The notes below the pieces were generated by a model, which had not been told where the DNA came from, searched no databases, and saw only the letters and a list, made by a program, of their open reading frames with translations. This document shows positions 27,670-37,600 of a stretch of 43,484 nt of DNA, piece by piece. Where the stretch lies: NCBI GenBank assembly GCA_001910725.1, contig MJGA01000084.1:1-43484 (forward strand), in the 5' to 3' direction. Source of the stretch: Phanerodontia chrysosporium (lineage: Eukaryota > Basidiomycota > Agaricomycetes > Polyporales > Phanerochaetaceae). The translations under genes were made by a program, and so were the position numbers. The first letter of the stretch is position 1, and the number at the start of each line of letters is the position of its first letter.

Positions 27670-30600
27670 ATGAATTTAGAATTAATGAGATTAAAATTAC
27701 AATTTAACCCTTACCATCTTGTAGCACAATCACCTTGGCCAATATTGGTAAGTTTTTCTTTATTAGCTTATACACAATCAGCTGTAATGTTTATGCACGG
27801 TTATGCAAATGGTGGTGTATTATTAACTTTAGGTTTTGTATTAACAACATATGGAATGGTACTTTGGTTTAGAGATATTATCAAAGAAGCAACATATGAA
27901 GGAGCTCATACAACACAAGTACAAAATGGGTTAGTAATAGGATTTGTATTATTTATCGTAAGTGAAGCTTTTGCTTTCTTAAGTATATTCTGGGCATTCT
28001 TCCATTCAGCCTTATCACCAGCAATTGAAATCGGAGGATGCTGGCCACCACAAGGTATAACTGCTTTAAATCCATTTGCTATACCTTTATTAAATACAAT
28101 CTTACTTTTATCAAGTGGTGCTTGTGTTACTTACGGTCACCATGCTTTAATACAAGGTGATAGAAAAGGTGCAATAAGAGGTACTCTATTAACAGTACTA
28201 TTAGCAATAATTTTCACAGCTCTACAAGGTTATGAATATTCTCAAGCACCATTTACTATTGCTGATTCAGTATTTGGTTCCGCATTCTTTTGTTCAACCG
28301 GTTTACATGGATTAACATATGTCCCTACCAAATTCACAATGCAGACAAGGAAAGTTGAAATTCAAACTTCTCTTTTTAAAGTTAAGAAAATTCACAATAC
28401 TAGTACACAATTTATTACTACAAAATCTCCAAACTGTAAATCTATCCAACTCAAAAGTCCCTTAAAACCTCAAATAGTAGAAGAAAGCAAACTTATAATT
28501 GCTTTAAATTCAAAAAAAAGATTATATTTAGATAAATCTTTTTTAGAATGGCTAGCAGGTTTTACGGATGCCGAAGGTCACTTCCATATAAGTTTACGAA
28601 ATTATCAAGACGGTGTAGCAGGGCCTACAAGCGTCCAGGTAAACACACCCAAATATAATAGCCTAGTTCTTACTTATCAAATAGGCCTTCACATCGATGA
28701 TTTAAATTTATTAAAATTTATACAAAATAAATTACAATGTGGCCATATATCTGTCTCAGGAAACAGATGTAATTATTTTGTTAACGATCAAATTTCTTTA
28801 ATCAAAATAATATTACCTATTTTTAAATTTGTAAGATTAAATAGTTCTAAATATTTTCAATTTTTAACTTTTGAAAAAGCTGTTAATTTAATTAAAAATA
28901 AAAAACATCTTACTTCTGAAGGTAGATTAGAGATAATAAAATATTATCAAGAGAATAAAAAAGAAAAAGTTTGTTTAAATACTGGTATATCTATCACTGA
29001 TCAATGGTTAGCCGGTTTTGTTGTTGGCGATGCATCATTTACTAGTAGTAAATTTGGGGCTCGATTAAAATTTGAAAATCACATTAAAGAACTTGAACTA
29101 TTAAAAAAAATTAATGAATATTTTCAAACTGCGGGAATTTTGAGTATAACTCAACCGCGTAAAACCAAACTAGATTCAAATTCCACTTGTATATTAGATA
29201 TTAATAATATTCATGTGTTAAAAAATGTAATTATACCAATTTTTAAGGGTAAAGTTGAATTAGGTATTACAGGTTTAAATTCAAATTTATTACGTAGTAA
29301 GAAAATCAAAGATTTCAACGATTGGTGTATTTTAGTCAATATTTTCTACTTTGGTTATCATACAATACCCGAAGGAATTTCAGTCATTAATGAAATTAGA
29401 TCTAGTTGGAAAAATTTTAGATTCTCTACTTACAATAATCAAAATCAACAAAAACCTTATGAAGCTCACAAAACTGAAATGAGGCTTACCGTAAAAATAG
29501 GATGCTATGATTGCATTAAGGATCAAGACCATCAATTATCTGTATTTTTTGATTTACAGGATAGAAACATAGATTTTTATAATAAATTAAAATATCTTTT
29601 CTCTTTGCCTGCTCCTTATGTCATCCAAAATGGAGTTAGATTCATAAGGGGTACTCATAAATTAGTTTCAGAAAGAACAGAAATTTATTGTGAGCGCAAG
29701 GTCGAAGGCTCAACCAATATGCCAGAGGCCTTAGGTAATAACAAATTTAAATTTACTAGTATTAGTGAATGTAGTAAAGCTTTAAAAATAGATAGATCTA
29801 CAATAAAAAAATATTTAATAACGGGAGAATTTTTTAATAATTATAAATTTTCCCTTTATCCTTAAATAGTTCTCTTCTCTAAAAAATTTATAACTATAAA
29901 TTTGTATTAGCACTGGCATTACTTGCTATTTTTTTTAAGTAGATTTATTTATTGTCTTATTACGGCTTAATTGTCCTAGCATTTAAAATTTACCGTTTAC
30001 TCCGAAGGCCTGCCCACTTAATTTTTATCCCTTTTTAATTCGGTAGCCAGCGCTAGTACCGACCCTACGGATAGAGTGAAGCCTGATCTATTAGTCTTAC
30101 TATATTTTGATCAAAGAGTAAAAAACAAAAATAACAAGATTATTAAGGTAAATTATAAAATTTGATAGAAAATAGGGTTAATTGCAAAGAACTCCTTTTT
30201 TTTTTAGGACAATTTGCAGCCTCATTTATATTTATTAATTAAACAATATGAATATAATAAGGTTAAACGACTAGTAGGTGAGTACTATTTTTACAAAAAT
30301 CCTACCAAGAAACCCCTAGATTATTATATTTTTATACTCTACTTTCTCTCCGAAGGCCCGAAGGCCCGAAGGCCCGAAGGCCCGATTTATAAAATTATAA
30401 CTTGGTTATAATTTTTTATAGACTCTGCTTTGCCAGCGCTACAACTATCGTTAAGTATTTTTTTTTAATATTAATAATAATACTTCACTATATTTTAGCT
30501 AGTACTAATGTTTTTTGTTTTTTTAAACATTTAAGCTAAATGATAATCAGTTAATTAGGTTAAAAGTGAAGGTGCGCTTGCTGCAGCACCATCTGCCATC

Positions 30601-31792
30601 TAAGAATATAGATTCTAGCAGATAGAGGAATATTAATGACAGTAAGAGATAAATATTTATAATAATTAAGAAATAGTCTGAACAATAGTGTAAACTATTG
30701 AAATAAGGATAAAGAGCCTTATGATAACAAAACTTGTACATGTTATAGTTGGTACTATATTTATACTTGTAGGTTTCTTTAGAATAATTAATTACCATTT
30801 TTCAAATAAACACCATTTAGGGTATGAAGTCAGTATTCTCTATTGGCATAATTAAACAACATTCTATGAAATGCCCTTTAATAGTGTGAACTATTTTTGA
30901 ACATCACTTTATGCTGAAGCGTCCGTATCTACTTAAATACTACCACTCACTAAAAAATAATAAAATGTGATCCAAGATAACATTTTTCCCTTTACTCGGA
31001 CAAATTTAACTCTAATAACAAATAATAAGTTGTTATATTATATTCTCACAACTTACTTTATCTAGCAACTATTGATAAAGTAAATAGTTACAATCTTACA
31101 ATTGTAATTATTTATAAATTTTTTCTTTGTCTTTGGTAGCCGGATACACATTATAGGCGGAGAGAGTTATATATAGGGCGTCCTAGCGGAGAGAGAGACA
31201 CGTTATTGTTAAGGTATGTTAAAATTTTAAGAGGGATTATCAGCAGGGACTCATTTAAATGACCTTCAGAGACTTTACGTGATGGCCTAGGTTTAATTAG
31301 GATAAGAAAAAGTCCATTCACTCATAAAGGGATTACTAGCCAAAAATGACTATTACTCTCTAACACATGTTTTTTTATTATTTATAATTATGTTTTTTTG
31401 GCCTTAAAATTTCTTATTTTCAAAAATTTTAATTTTGGTATATTTGCTAGCCAGAGGTGCGGATGCTTAACGCAAGCACCGGATACAAATTTGATTAGGA
31501 GAGTTGGGTTTTTCCCAACCTGGTTTCCACTTTGCAATAAAGGCTTTTACATCCGAAGAGGTAAATTTATTTGCAAATGTTCTTCAAGTTAAATTTATGT
31601 TAAAGTGCAGCATCCGATCAATAAACCGAATATATATTTGGGCCTCTTAAAATTAACTTATATCGCACGTCCATATGTGCCTAATCCAAAGGCTTAAAAT
31701 TTTAATCTTTTTTTATGAGTGTTCGAATTGATTTTGTTGATGTTGTGTGGCTTTTTCTTTTCATTGCTGTATACTACTGGGGTGGAAATTAA
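27670..31792 (+). CDS. cox3: Cytochrome c oxidase subunit 3, three exons
   Basis: Core subunit III of complex IV. Exons 27670-28312, 30737-30849 and about 31733-31792 join to 272 codons including TAA, the usual length. Exon 1 gives QFNPYHLVAQSPWPILVSFS to CSTGLHG; exon 2 gives HVIVGTIFILVGFF ... NKHHLGYEVSILYWH; exon 3 gives FVDVVWLFLFIAVYYWGGN and stop. The seven-helix pattern is complete. ATG 27670 fits the family start better than the upstream TTG 27631 of the same frame. The last exon is overlapped in another frame by the 459-codon ORF. A decayed second copy of the last exon is at about 33250. The border of exon 3 is uncertain by 1-2 nt. Confidence 0.92.
28313..29865 (+). CDS. LAGLIDADG endonuclease with NUMOD-like C-terminus, in frame with cox3
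   Basis: About 517 codons continuing in frame from cox3 exon 1. Motif 1 is FLEWLAGFTDAEGHFHI (about 28540-28590) and motif 2 is WLAGFVVGDASF (about 29008-29043); the latter has an Asp at the catalytic site but an unusual VVGDAS. After the two domains comes about 150 residues (TEMRLTVKIGCYDCIKDQD on), ending with a NUMOD1-like helix-turn-helix (FTSISECSKALKIDRSTIKK). The frame is intact and long for this family, with no inserted stem-loops. Probably translated as a fusion and cleaved. Confidence 0.85.
30351..30383 (+). repeat. CGAAGGCC tandem repeat
   Basis: Four head-to-tail copies of the 8-mer CGAAGGCC plus CGA, in otherwise A+T-rich intron sequence of cox3. Confidence 0.9.
30850..31732 (+). 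other. Group I intron 2 of cox3, no ORF
   Basis: Between ...ILYWH and FVDVVW. Core boxes: GGGATTATCAGCAGGGAC (about 31231) and TTCAGAGACTTTACGTGATG (31265), then AGAAAAAGTCCATTC. It contains an ATGTTATC-type module variant (30965-30985) and an inverted relative of the 92-bp repeat (31010-31110). No endonuclease seen. Confidence 0.75.
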
Positions 31793-33098
31793 TTTTATAT
31801 TTGCAATTTTACTTTGGTTTGTTTTTTTTAAATTCTTGGATAACTATCTGCTTCTTGCTTCTTCCAAGGGTAAAGAACGGTATACCAATGAGGATGCCGA
31901 AAGAGACCAACAAGAAATAGATTCTCAGATTGCTTTAGGGTTGGATATAGATGAAATATTGGAAAATTCAACAAGTTCTACTGGAAATGGAGGTACACCA
32001 GAGCCTGAGGACCCTGAGGAGTCCAAAAAATCTAAAAAAACATCTGATAATGAAAAATCTTCTTCTGAAGAAAAAGCAAAGTTAGATGTGGAAACCTCAA
32101 ATAGCTCTTTACCTGCAGATAATATTACATCTGATTTAAGACCTTCTGGTTCTAAACGTAAACATTCGGAATTAGACTCAGAAGATTCAGAATATCCTCA
32201 ATCTAAAAAACTGAAAGATTCTAATAGTGCTAGTGAATTTGAAAATAGCGGAACTAGCACAGTTGAAAATAATCCTGTTTTAACTGATAATGAGAAACTT
32301 AAAACAGGTCCGTATGTACCTCTTATTACTAATGTAGAAGATAAATATGCTAATAGTCCTGAGGTTCAAAAACAGATTGAAGATTTATGTGAATTAAATA
32401 GAATTGAACGTTCTAAATCAACGGGACCCGACTTTTTTTCCATGTTAGAAAGCATACGAGGTATTGAAAAACTAGGTTTTATTTTTAAATCGAACACCCA
32501 AACCTCAAGTTCTACAGAAGTCGGAAGTTCACTAAGCAACAGTTCCTCAAGTACTACAGAAACTGGAAGTACATTAAACAACAGTTCTACAAGTACTACA
32601 GAAACTGGAAGTACCCTAAACAACAGTTCTACAAGTACTACAGAAACTGGAAGTACATTAAACAACAGTTCTACAAGTACTACAGAAACTGGAAGTACCC
32701 TAAACAACAGTTCTACAAGTACTACAGAAACTGGAAGTACACTAAACAACACGGAGTCAAGTACTACAGAAACTGGAAGTACATTAAACAACAGTTCATC
32801 AAGTACTACAGATAGCGTAAATACTCTAAACAACAGTTCAACAAGTACTACAGAAACTGGAAGTACACTAAACAACACGGAGTCAAGTACTACAGAAACT
32901 GGAAGTACCCTAAGCAACAGTTCGTCAGGTTTATTAGGTCCTGGAAGTTTAATAAGCAACAGTATGGGGACTATATTAGAAAGGTTATTCCCGACACCAC
33001 CTCAGGATGAGGCAATTGACGATACAAACACAGGTGAGCCTCAAAATTCTAATACAGAGGGTGATATTGATGAAGGGGATTCAGGAGGTGGTGAATAA
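31719..33098 (+). CDS. orf459, membrane-anchored Ser/Thr-rich repeat protein overlapping cox3
   Basis: 459 codons from a GTG at 31719 to TAA. The first ~25 codons use the cox3 last exon in another frame (31719-31792). Residues 1-50 are hydrophobic (LLMLCGFFFSLLYTTG, FAILLWFVFFKFLDNYLLL), then a charged, acidic, disordered part (NEDAERDQQEIDSQI, EPEDPEESKKSKKTSDNEK) with two basic KRKHSE/KKLK patches. A short ordered stretch follows (VQKQIEDLCELNRIE, DFFSMLESIRGIEKLG), then about ten 14-residue units like STSTTETGSTLNNS, and an acidic tail. No ATG lies near the start, so initiation is uncertain. Function unknown. Confidence 0.6.
   Translation: MFELILLMLCGFFFSLLYTTGVEINFIFAILLWFVFFKFLDNYLLLASSKGKERYTNEDAERDQQEIDSQIALGLDIDEILENSTSSTGNGGTPEPEDPEESKKSKKTSDNEKSSSEEKAKLDVETSNSSLPADNITSDLRPSGSKRKHSELDSEDSEYPQSKKLKDSNSASEFENSGTSTVENNPVLTDNEKLKTGPYVPLITNVEDKYANSPEVQKQIEDLCELNRIERSKSTGPDFFSMLESIRGIEKLGFIFKSNTQTSSSTEVGSSLSNSSSSTTETGSTLNNSSTSTTETGSTLNNSSTSTTETGSTLNNSSTSTTETGSTLNNSSTSTTETGSTLNNTESSTTETGSTLNNSSSSTTDSVNTLNNSSTSTTETGSTLNNTESSTTETGSTLSNSSSGLLGPGSLISNSMGTILERLFPTPPQDEAIDDTNTGEPQNSNTEGDIDEGDSGGGE
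32509..32935 (+). repeat. 42-bp minisatellite inside orf459
   Basis: About ten units of 42 bp (for example ACTACAGAAACTGGAAGTAC within each), coding 14-residue Ser/Thr repeats. Two units carry an ACGGAGTCAAGT variant in alternating positions, which suggests duplication of a two-unit block. A long minus-strand frame over it is a by-product of the repeat. Confidence 0.92.
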
Positions 33099-33249
33099 TT
33101 AAAGCTTATAGCTTAAATTTGTATCTAATACCTCAAATTTTACCTCTTTGTCTATGCTAAAGCAAGTGATGCCAAGGGAATAGCATCTTTTACCTTTAAT
33201 ATTGGTCCGTAGGATAAGCATACTTTCAAATTATCACCTAAAAAAATAA

Positions 33250-33949
33250 AATTTTTTAATGAGTATTCAAATTGATTTGTGTATGTTATGTGGTTATTTC
33301 TTTTCATTTCTTTGTAGAAAGGAAATTCATAAATTTAATTTTATAAATTCTTATTTAATAATTTTTGTTTTAAAACCTTCTTTATTGCTAAATAGTACAC
33401 AATTACTTACAAATATTAAATTTAAATTAATATGAGAGATTAAAACAGTTTTTACCCTAAATGTAGGTGCTATTATTATAACTTATAAAAATTTCTTTGG
33501 TGAACTTGCTAAAGATCTTATGAACAAAAAATACGGTACCAGCCAAGTTGAAGCAGGTCCACAAATCATCACTAAAGTAAAAAGTTCTTCCCCCTAAATA
33601 CTTAACAAATCTGCGTTCTAAACATGGATCTGGTTCTAACAGTTTTACTGAAAACATAACTCAACTCAATTTAGAGTACCAGGATTTTATTTCTTCTTTA
33701 TCGTTAATTCAAAAATTAACTTTAATTAACATGTTAACAGGAGTATTAATATTAAATTGTTTACTTACTCTTATTGCTGTTTTTTATGGTGAATCTTTAA
33801 TAATTTATTTCAATTTAGAAAAAGAATCGCTAAGTTTGTTAAGTTAAGAAGTCAAGAAACAGCTACTTTTTTGTAAATAGTATTATTATTATTATTGCAA
33901 TAGTTGCAATGGTTTATGTTAATTATTTAATGTTTATTCTTGCTAATTA
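33250..33949 (+). pseudogene. Decayed copy of cox3 3' end followed by broken membrane ORF
   Basis: 33257-33350 aligns by eye with 31713-31797 (ATGAGTATTCAAATTGAT and TTTCTTTTCATT ... TTTAATTTTATA), i.e. the end of cox3 intron 2 plus the last exon. After it come pieces of a second protein: AIIITYKNFFGELAKDLMNK and YGTSQVEAGPQIITKV (about 33466-33597), then in another frame YLTNLRSKHGSGSNSFTEN and LSLIQKLTLINMLTGVLI with a membrane helix (33598-33847), then KRIAKFVKLRS and a last helix (to 33949). Three frame changes. From memory, similar C-terminal sequences occur in hypothetical fungal mitochondrial ORFs. The piece may be the lost C-terminal half of an orf459-like gene. Confidence 0.6.
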
Positions 33950-34169
33950 ATTTAACCCCTATCGAAACAGTTATAGCATACTCACGTTAAATCTATAATA
34001 TGTATCGTAGGTTTCTATTTTAGTGTATTAAATTTTAGACCTCTTTGTTCATAGCATCTATCACCTTAAGTAGTTTATTATAAAATTATTCCTTTATTTT
34101 TTAAAGCCCCCTTTCCTAATTCTATTACCAAGGTAATAGTTCAATACATAGCAAGCTTGCCGTACTTAG

Positions 34170-34276
34170 TACGGCCCTACGGCCCCTACGGCCCCTACGG
34201 CCCCTACGGCCCCTACGGCCCCTACGGCCCCTACGGCCCCTACGGCCCCTACGGCCCCTACGGCCCCTACGGCCCC
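34170..34276 (+). repeat. TACGGCCCC tandem repeat
   Basis: One 8-nt unit and eleven 9-nt units TACGGCCCC in a row, 84 nt before nad4L. Open on both strands (Gly-Pro-Tyr on +, Arg-Arg-Gly on -), but there is no reason to call a gene. The unit matches the GTACGGCCC loop of the dispersed hairpin module, from which it probably grew. Confidence 0.92.
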
Positions 34277-34359
34277 ACAATTTTTGTTTATTTTCTTTTT
34301 TGTTTTTTTGCATTTATTATAAGTACCCAAAGGATTATTACAAATACATAAACATAACT

Positions 34360-34638
34360 ATGAATCTGTCATTATTATTATTTTTAATTGGTATTTTAGG
34401 GTTTATTTTAAATAGAAAAAATATTATCCTTATGATCATAGCCATTGAAATTATGCTATTAGCTGTTACTTTATTAGTTTTAATTAGTTCATTCAGTTTT
34501 GATGACGGTTTAGGACAAACATTTAGTATATTTATAATTTCAATAGCTGGTGCAGAATCAGTTATAGGTTTAAGTATTCTTGTAGCTTTTTATAGATTAA
34601 GAGGAAACATTTCACTAAGAACAACAACAACTTCATAA
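34360..34638 (+). CDS. nad4L: NADH dehydrogenase subunit 4L
   Basis: 92 codons plus TAA. Small three-helix subunit of complex I. The ATG at 34360 ([20 protein letters not shown]) is chosen over an upstream alternative at 34300, because it gives the family length and N-terminus. Conserved Glu residues are seen in [10 protein letters not shown] and [10 protein letters not shown]. The stop overlaps the nad5 ATG by one base (ATAATG), the usual fungal arrangement, so the two are co-transcribed. Confidence 0.95.
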   Translation: MNLSLLLFLIGILGFILNRKNIILMIIAIEIMLLAVTLLVLISSFSFDDGLGQTFSIFIISIAGAESVIGLSILVAFYRLRGNISLRTTTTS

Positions 34639-37600
34639 TGTATATTTCAATTTTAATTTTACCTTTATTAGGTTCACTATTTTCAGGTTTACTTGGAAGA
34701 AAAATAGGTGTAACAGGTGCACACCTAATTACTTGTACTTGTCTAATTTTATCTTCAATATTAGCTAGTGTTGCTTATTATGAAGTAGGTATCTGCGGAT
34801 CTCCTGTTTCAATACACTTAACTAATTGGATAGATTCAGAATTTATGAGTATATCTTGGGAATTCTTATTTGATCAACTAACTGTCTCAATGTTTATTCC
34901 TGTTCTTTATATATCTTCATTAATTCATATATTCTCAACGGACTATATGTCTGAAGATCCTCACAATCAACGATTCTTCTCATATTTATCACTATTCACT
35001 TTCTTTATGTTATTATTAGTATCAGGTGCTAATTATTTTGTTATGTTTGTGGGTCTATTCTTCCTGGCTCAAAGTACTTTATTTTAATAGTACGATAATA
35101 CTACTATATGCTGGAACCTTTATATAAAATCATAACCTTACAAACTTAATAAATACATCCTCCATCCTCCAATCCTCGATCTTATTAATGGGAAAAAGAT
35201 CAAAGATAGCTGGCAACAGGAAAAAGGAAATGGTTTGAAAGGTAAAATATTGATTTTGTCTTTAATAAACAACCAGCAGGAAAGTTTTTAAATTTACCGT
35301 GTTACCTACATCTTTACAATTTAAAATGTCCTCAGAGATTCTACGTAGTCAGGGGTGTTCACACCCTAAGATATAATCCAATTACTTATAATTTAAATTC
35401 AGAATAAGATATCAGCAGGAAGACGTATGACTTTCTAGTTTATTATTAGTTATAACTCATAATTTTACTTCAAAGGCTACGCCTGGAAAAACTAAAAAAC
35501 CAAGGTTTATAAAAATTTTAATTTAAAGATTATATTAAAATTTTTATTTAGAGCTAACGATGATAATCCTTTAATATTCAGTGATTATCATAAGCAAGCT
35601 TTAATTGGTCTTACCTATGCTTTAGAAAAAAGATACTAGCAATGTCCGTTTACGGTTTGATCTGAGTATCTCTATTCATTCCGTGTACGTCTACTTTTTA
35701 TACGAACTTTTTAAGGTTTACACTCTTAGTCCACCTAAATCTACTAATAGAAAACCAGATAAACGAACAGGTAAAATTTATAATAGTCTTATCTTTAAGA
35801 CTAGGATGTTACCTTGTTTTAATGACTTATGGGATTTAGTTTACAAAGATAAGGTTAAAACTATACCAGCGAATATAGGTGATCTTTTCATAGTTTAACA
35901 GTTTCACAGAAGTGGGTTTAGCTTTTTGGATAATGGTTGACGGTAGTTTAGGTTCAAATGGCACTCTAAATCTTCATACAGATAGTTATACTTTAACTTA
36001 AGTTAACTTATTAATTGATGTATTGAAGCGTCATTTTTATATAAATAGCCGAATATCTCTTAAAAGACCTGGGCAATGGATTATCGTTATACCACAAAAA
36101 TAAGTTCCTAAAGTAGCTGAATTAACTATTGGTCACATGCATCCTTCTATGTTATATAAAATAGGTAAATAGTTTTTTTAACTGCTGCTTTTCTCTATTT
36201 TTTTGTTTTTATTAAGATTAATCGTGGGAAGGAATCGGAGTAGTTTCTTATTTATTAATTAACTTCTGGTTTACAAGATTACAAGCAAATAAAGCAGCTA
36301 TATTAGCTTTAACAATGAATAGAGTAGGTGCTCAGAGAAGTAGGATCTCTCTCACGTGCCTGAAACTATCAAATTCCGGGGACACCCTAAAGCTCTTGAT
36401 ACCAAGCCATAGTCGAAAGGCTATGAGTGGATGGACTAATCACCCATGTACGGTAATAAGTCAAGAGATGACTGAAAATGAAATGGGTTATCGCGGATCT
36501 AAATCAGTATTCTTAAATAGTACTGTAAAAGAGCAACGAGTAGACGGTAGTTGGAGCAATTATTTATTAAATAATTCGCTCTTAAGGTGTACTCTAATGG
36601 GTTTCGAAAGAAATTATCAAGTCAAAGTCCTCTCTAAACAATTAAAATTTTTTTGTACCAACGCCTATACGGAAGTTCTATCAACTAAATTAGATCCATG
36701 GTTTGTTACCCGACTTCCTTTATAAAAATTTTATTTGGAAAACTCAAATTTTTATTAGGGCAGGGCGCTTCTTTCAGCTATTTACAAAGATAAACGAATC
36801 AAAGGTAGAGTAGGTTGGGTCGTAAAACCTAGTTTTCAAATCTCTTTACTCGCCTGCGGACTAGGGATATGAAATTATTATTACAAATACAAGAATTTTT
36901 TACATGTGGTAACATCGTTAGCAAAAATAATCGAAGCGAAGCAAGCTTTAGAGTAAATTCACTCCATGATTTAATTAATTTTATAATTCCGAGGGGCTTA
37001 GTCTTTGGTAAATTTTATTTGGGCCTAGGCAGAAAACTAAAATTTTTATTAGAGCCAGGCCCCCAGCCAAGGCGGCTAGTCGCTGCTTGCAGCCAGGAAA
37101 CTGCACATTTTTTAAAATATCCTTTACTTTCTCTTGCTTATTTATTTAAACAAATTATTGAACTAATTAACACTAAGGTTCACTTGACTGAAATAGGACT
37201 ACTGCAAATTATTAATATTAGAGCCTCAATGAACTTAGGGTTATCTAATTCACAAAAGGTTGAATTTACTAATTATAAACCAGTATCTCGGCCAATTATT
37301 AATAATATTGAAATTTCAAATCCTAATTGGATTGCGGGGTTTTCAAGTGCTTTGCCGTACTTATAAAAATTTTAGTGCCGTACTTATAAAAATTTTAGAT
37401 TAATCTAAAATTTTTATTAAGCCTAGGCCCAAAATTTTTATTAAGGCTGGTCGGTTGCTTCTTAGTTAATATTTCAAAATCTAATAAAGTTAAAGTAGCT
37501 GTTTCTTGTTCAATTAATATTTAAAATAACGCAACATCAAAGGGACAAGATTTTATTAAATTTAATTGCTAAATATTTAAAGTCCTTAAAAAAAAAATAA

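Larger units (their letters stand above)
28313..30736 (+). other. Group I intron 1 of cox3
   Basis: Between GLHG and (L)HVIVG. The 3' end carries core boxes (about 30640-30735, GAAATAGTCTGAAC). After the endonuclease ORF, 29866-30590 is non-coding with repeats, including CGAAGGCC in tandem at 30351-30383. Confidence 0.85.

Noticed and set aside
30547..30798. 83-codon minus-strand frame near cox3 exon 2
   Set aside because: It is the complement of the intron 3' core and of cox3 exon 2.
32509..32935. CRISPR array
   Set aside because: Units are contiguous 42-bp coding repeats with no unique spacers, in a mitochondrial ORF.
32366..32959. 197-codon minus-strand frame opposite orf459
   Set aside because: It is produced by the 42-bp repeat, whose complement has no stop in this frame; the protein is a low-complexity Leu/Val repeat without other support.
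33457..33657. 66-codon minus-strand frame
   Set aside because: The + strand of the same bases gives a better protein (NKKYGTSQVEAG and onward) belonging to the broken membrane ORF.
34125..34351. Frames on both strands over the TACGGCCCC array (Gly-Pro-Tyr and Arg-Arg-Gly repeats)
   Set aside because: A 9-nt repeat without stop codons is open in several frames by chance; no start context or unique protein sequence.
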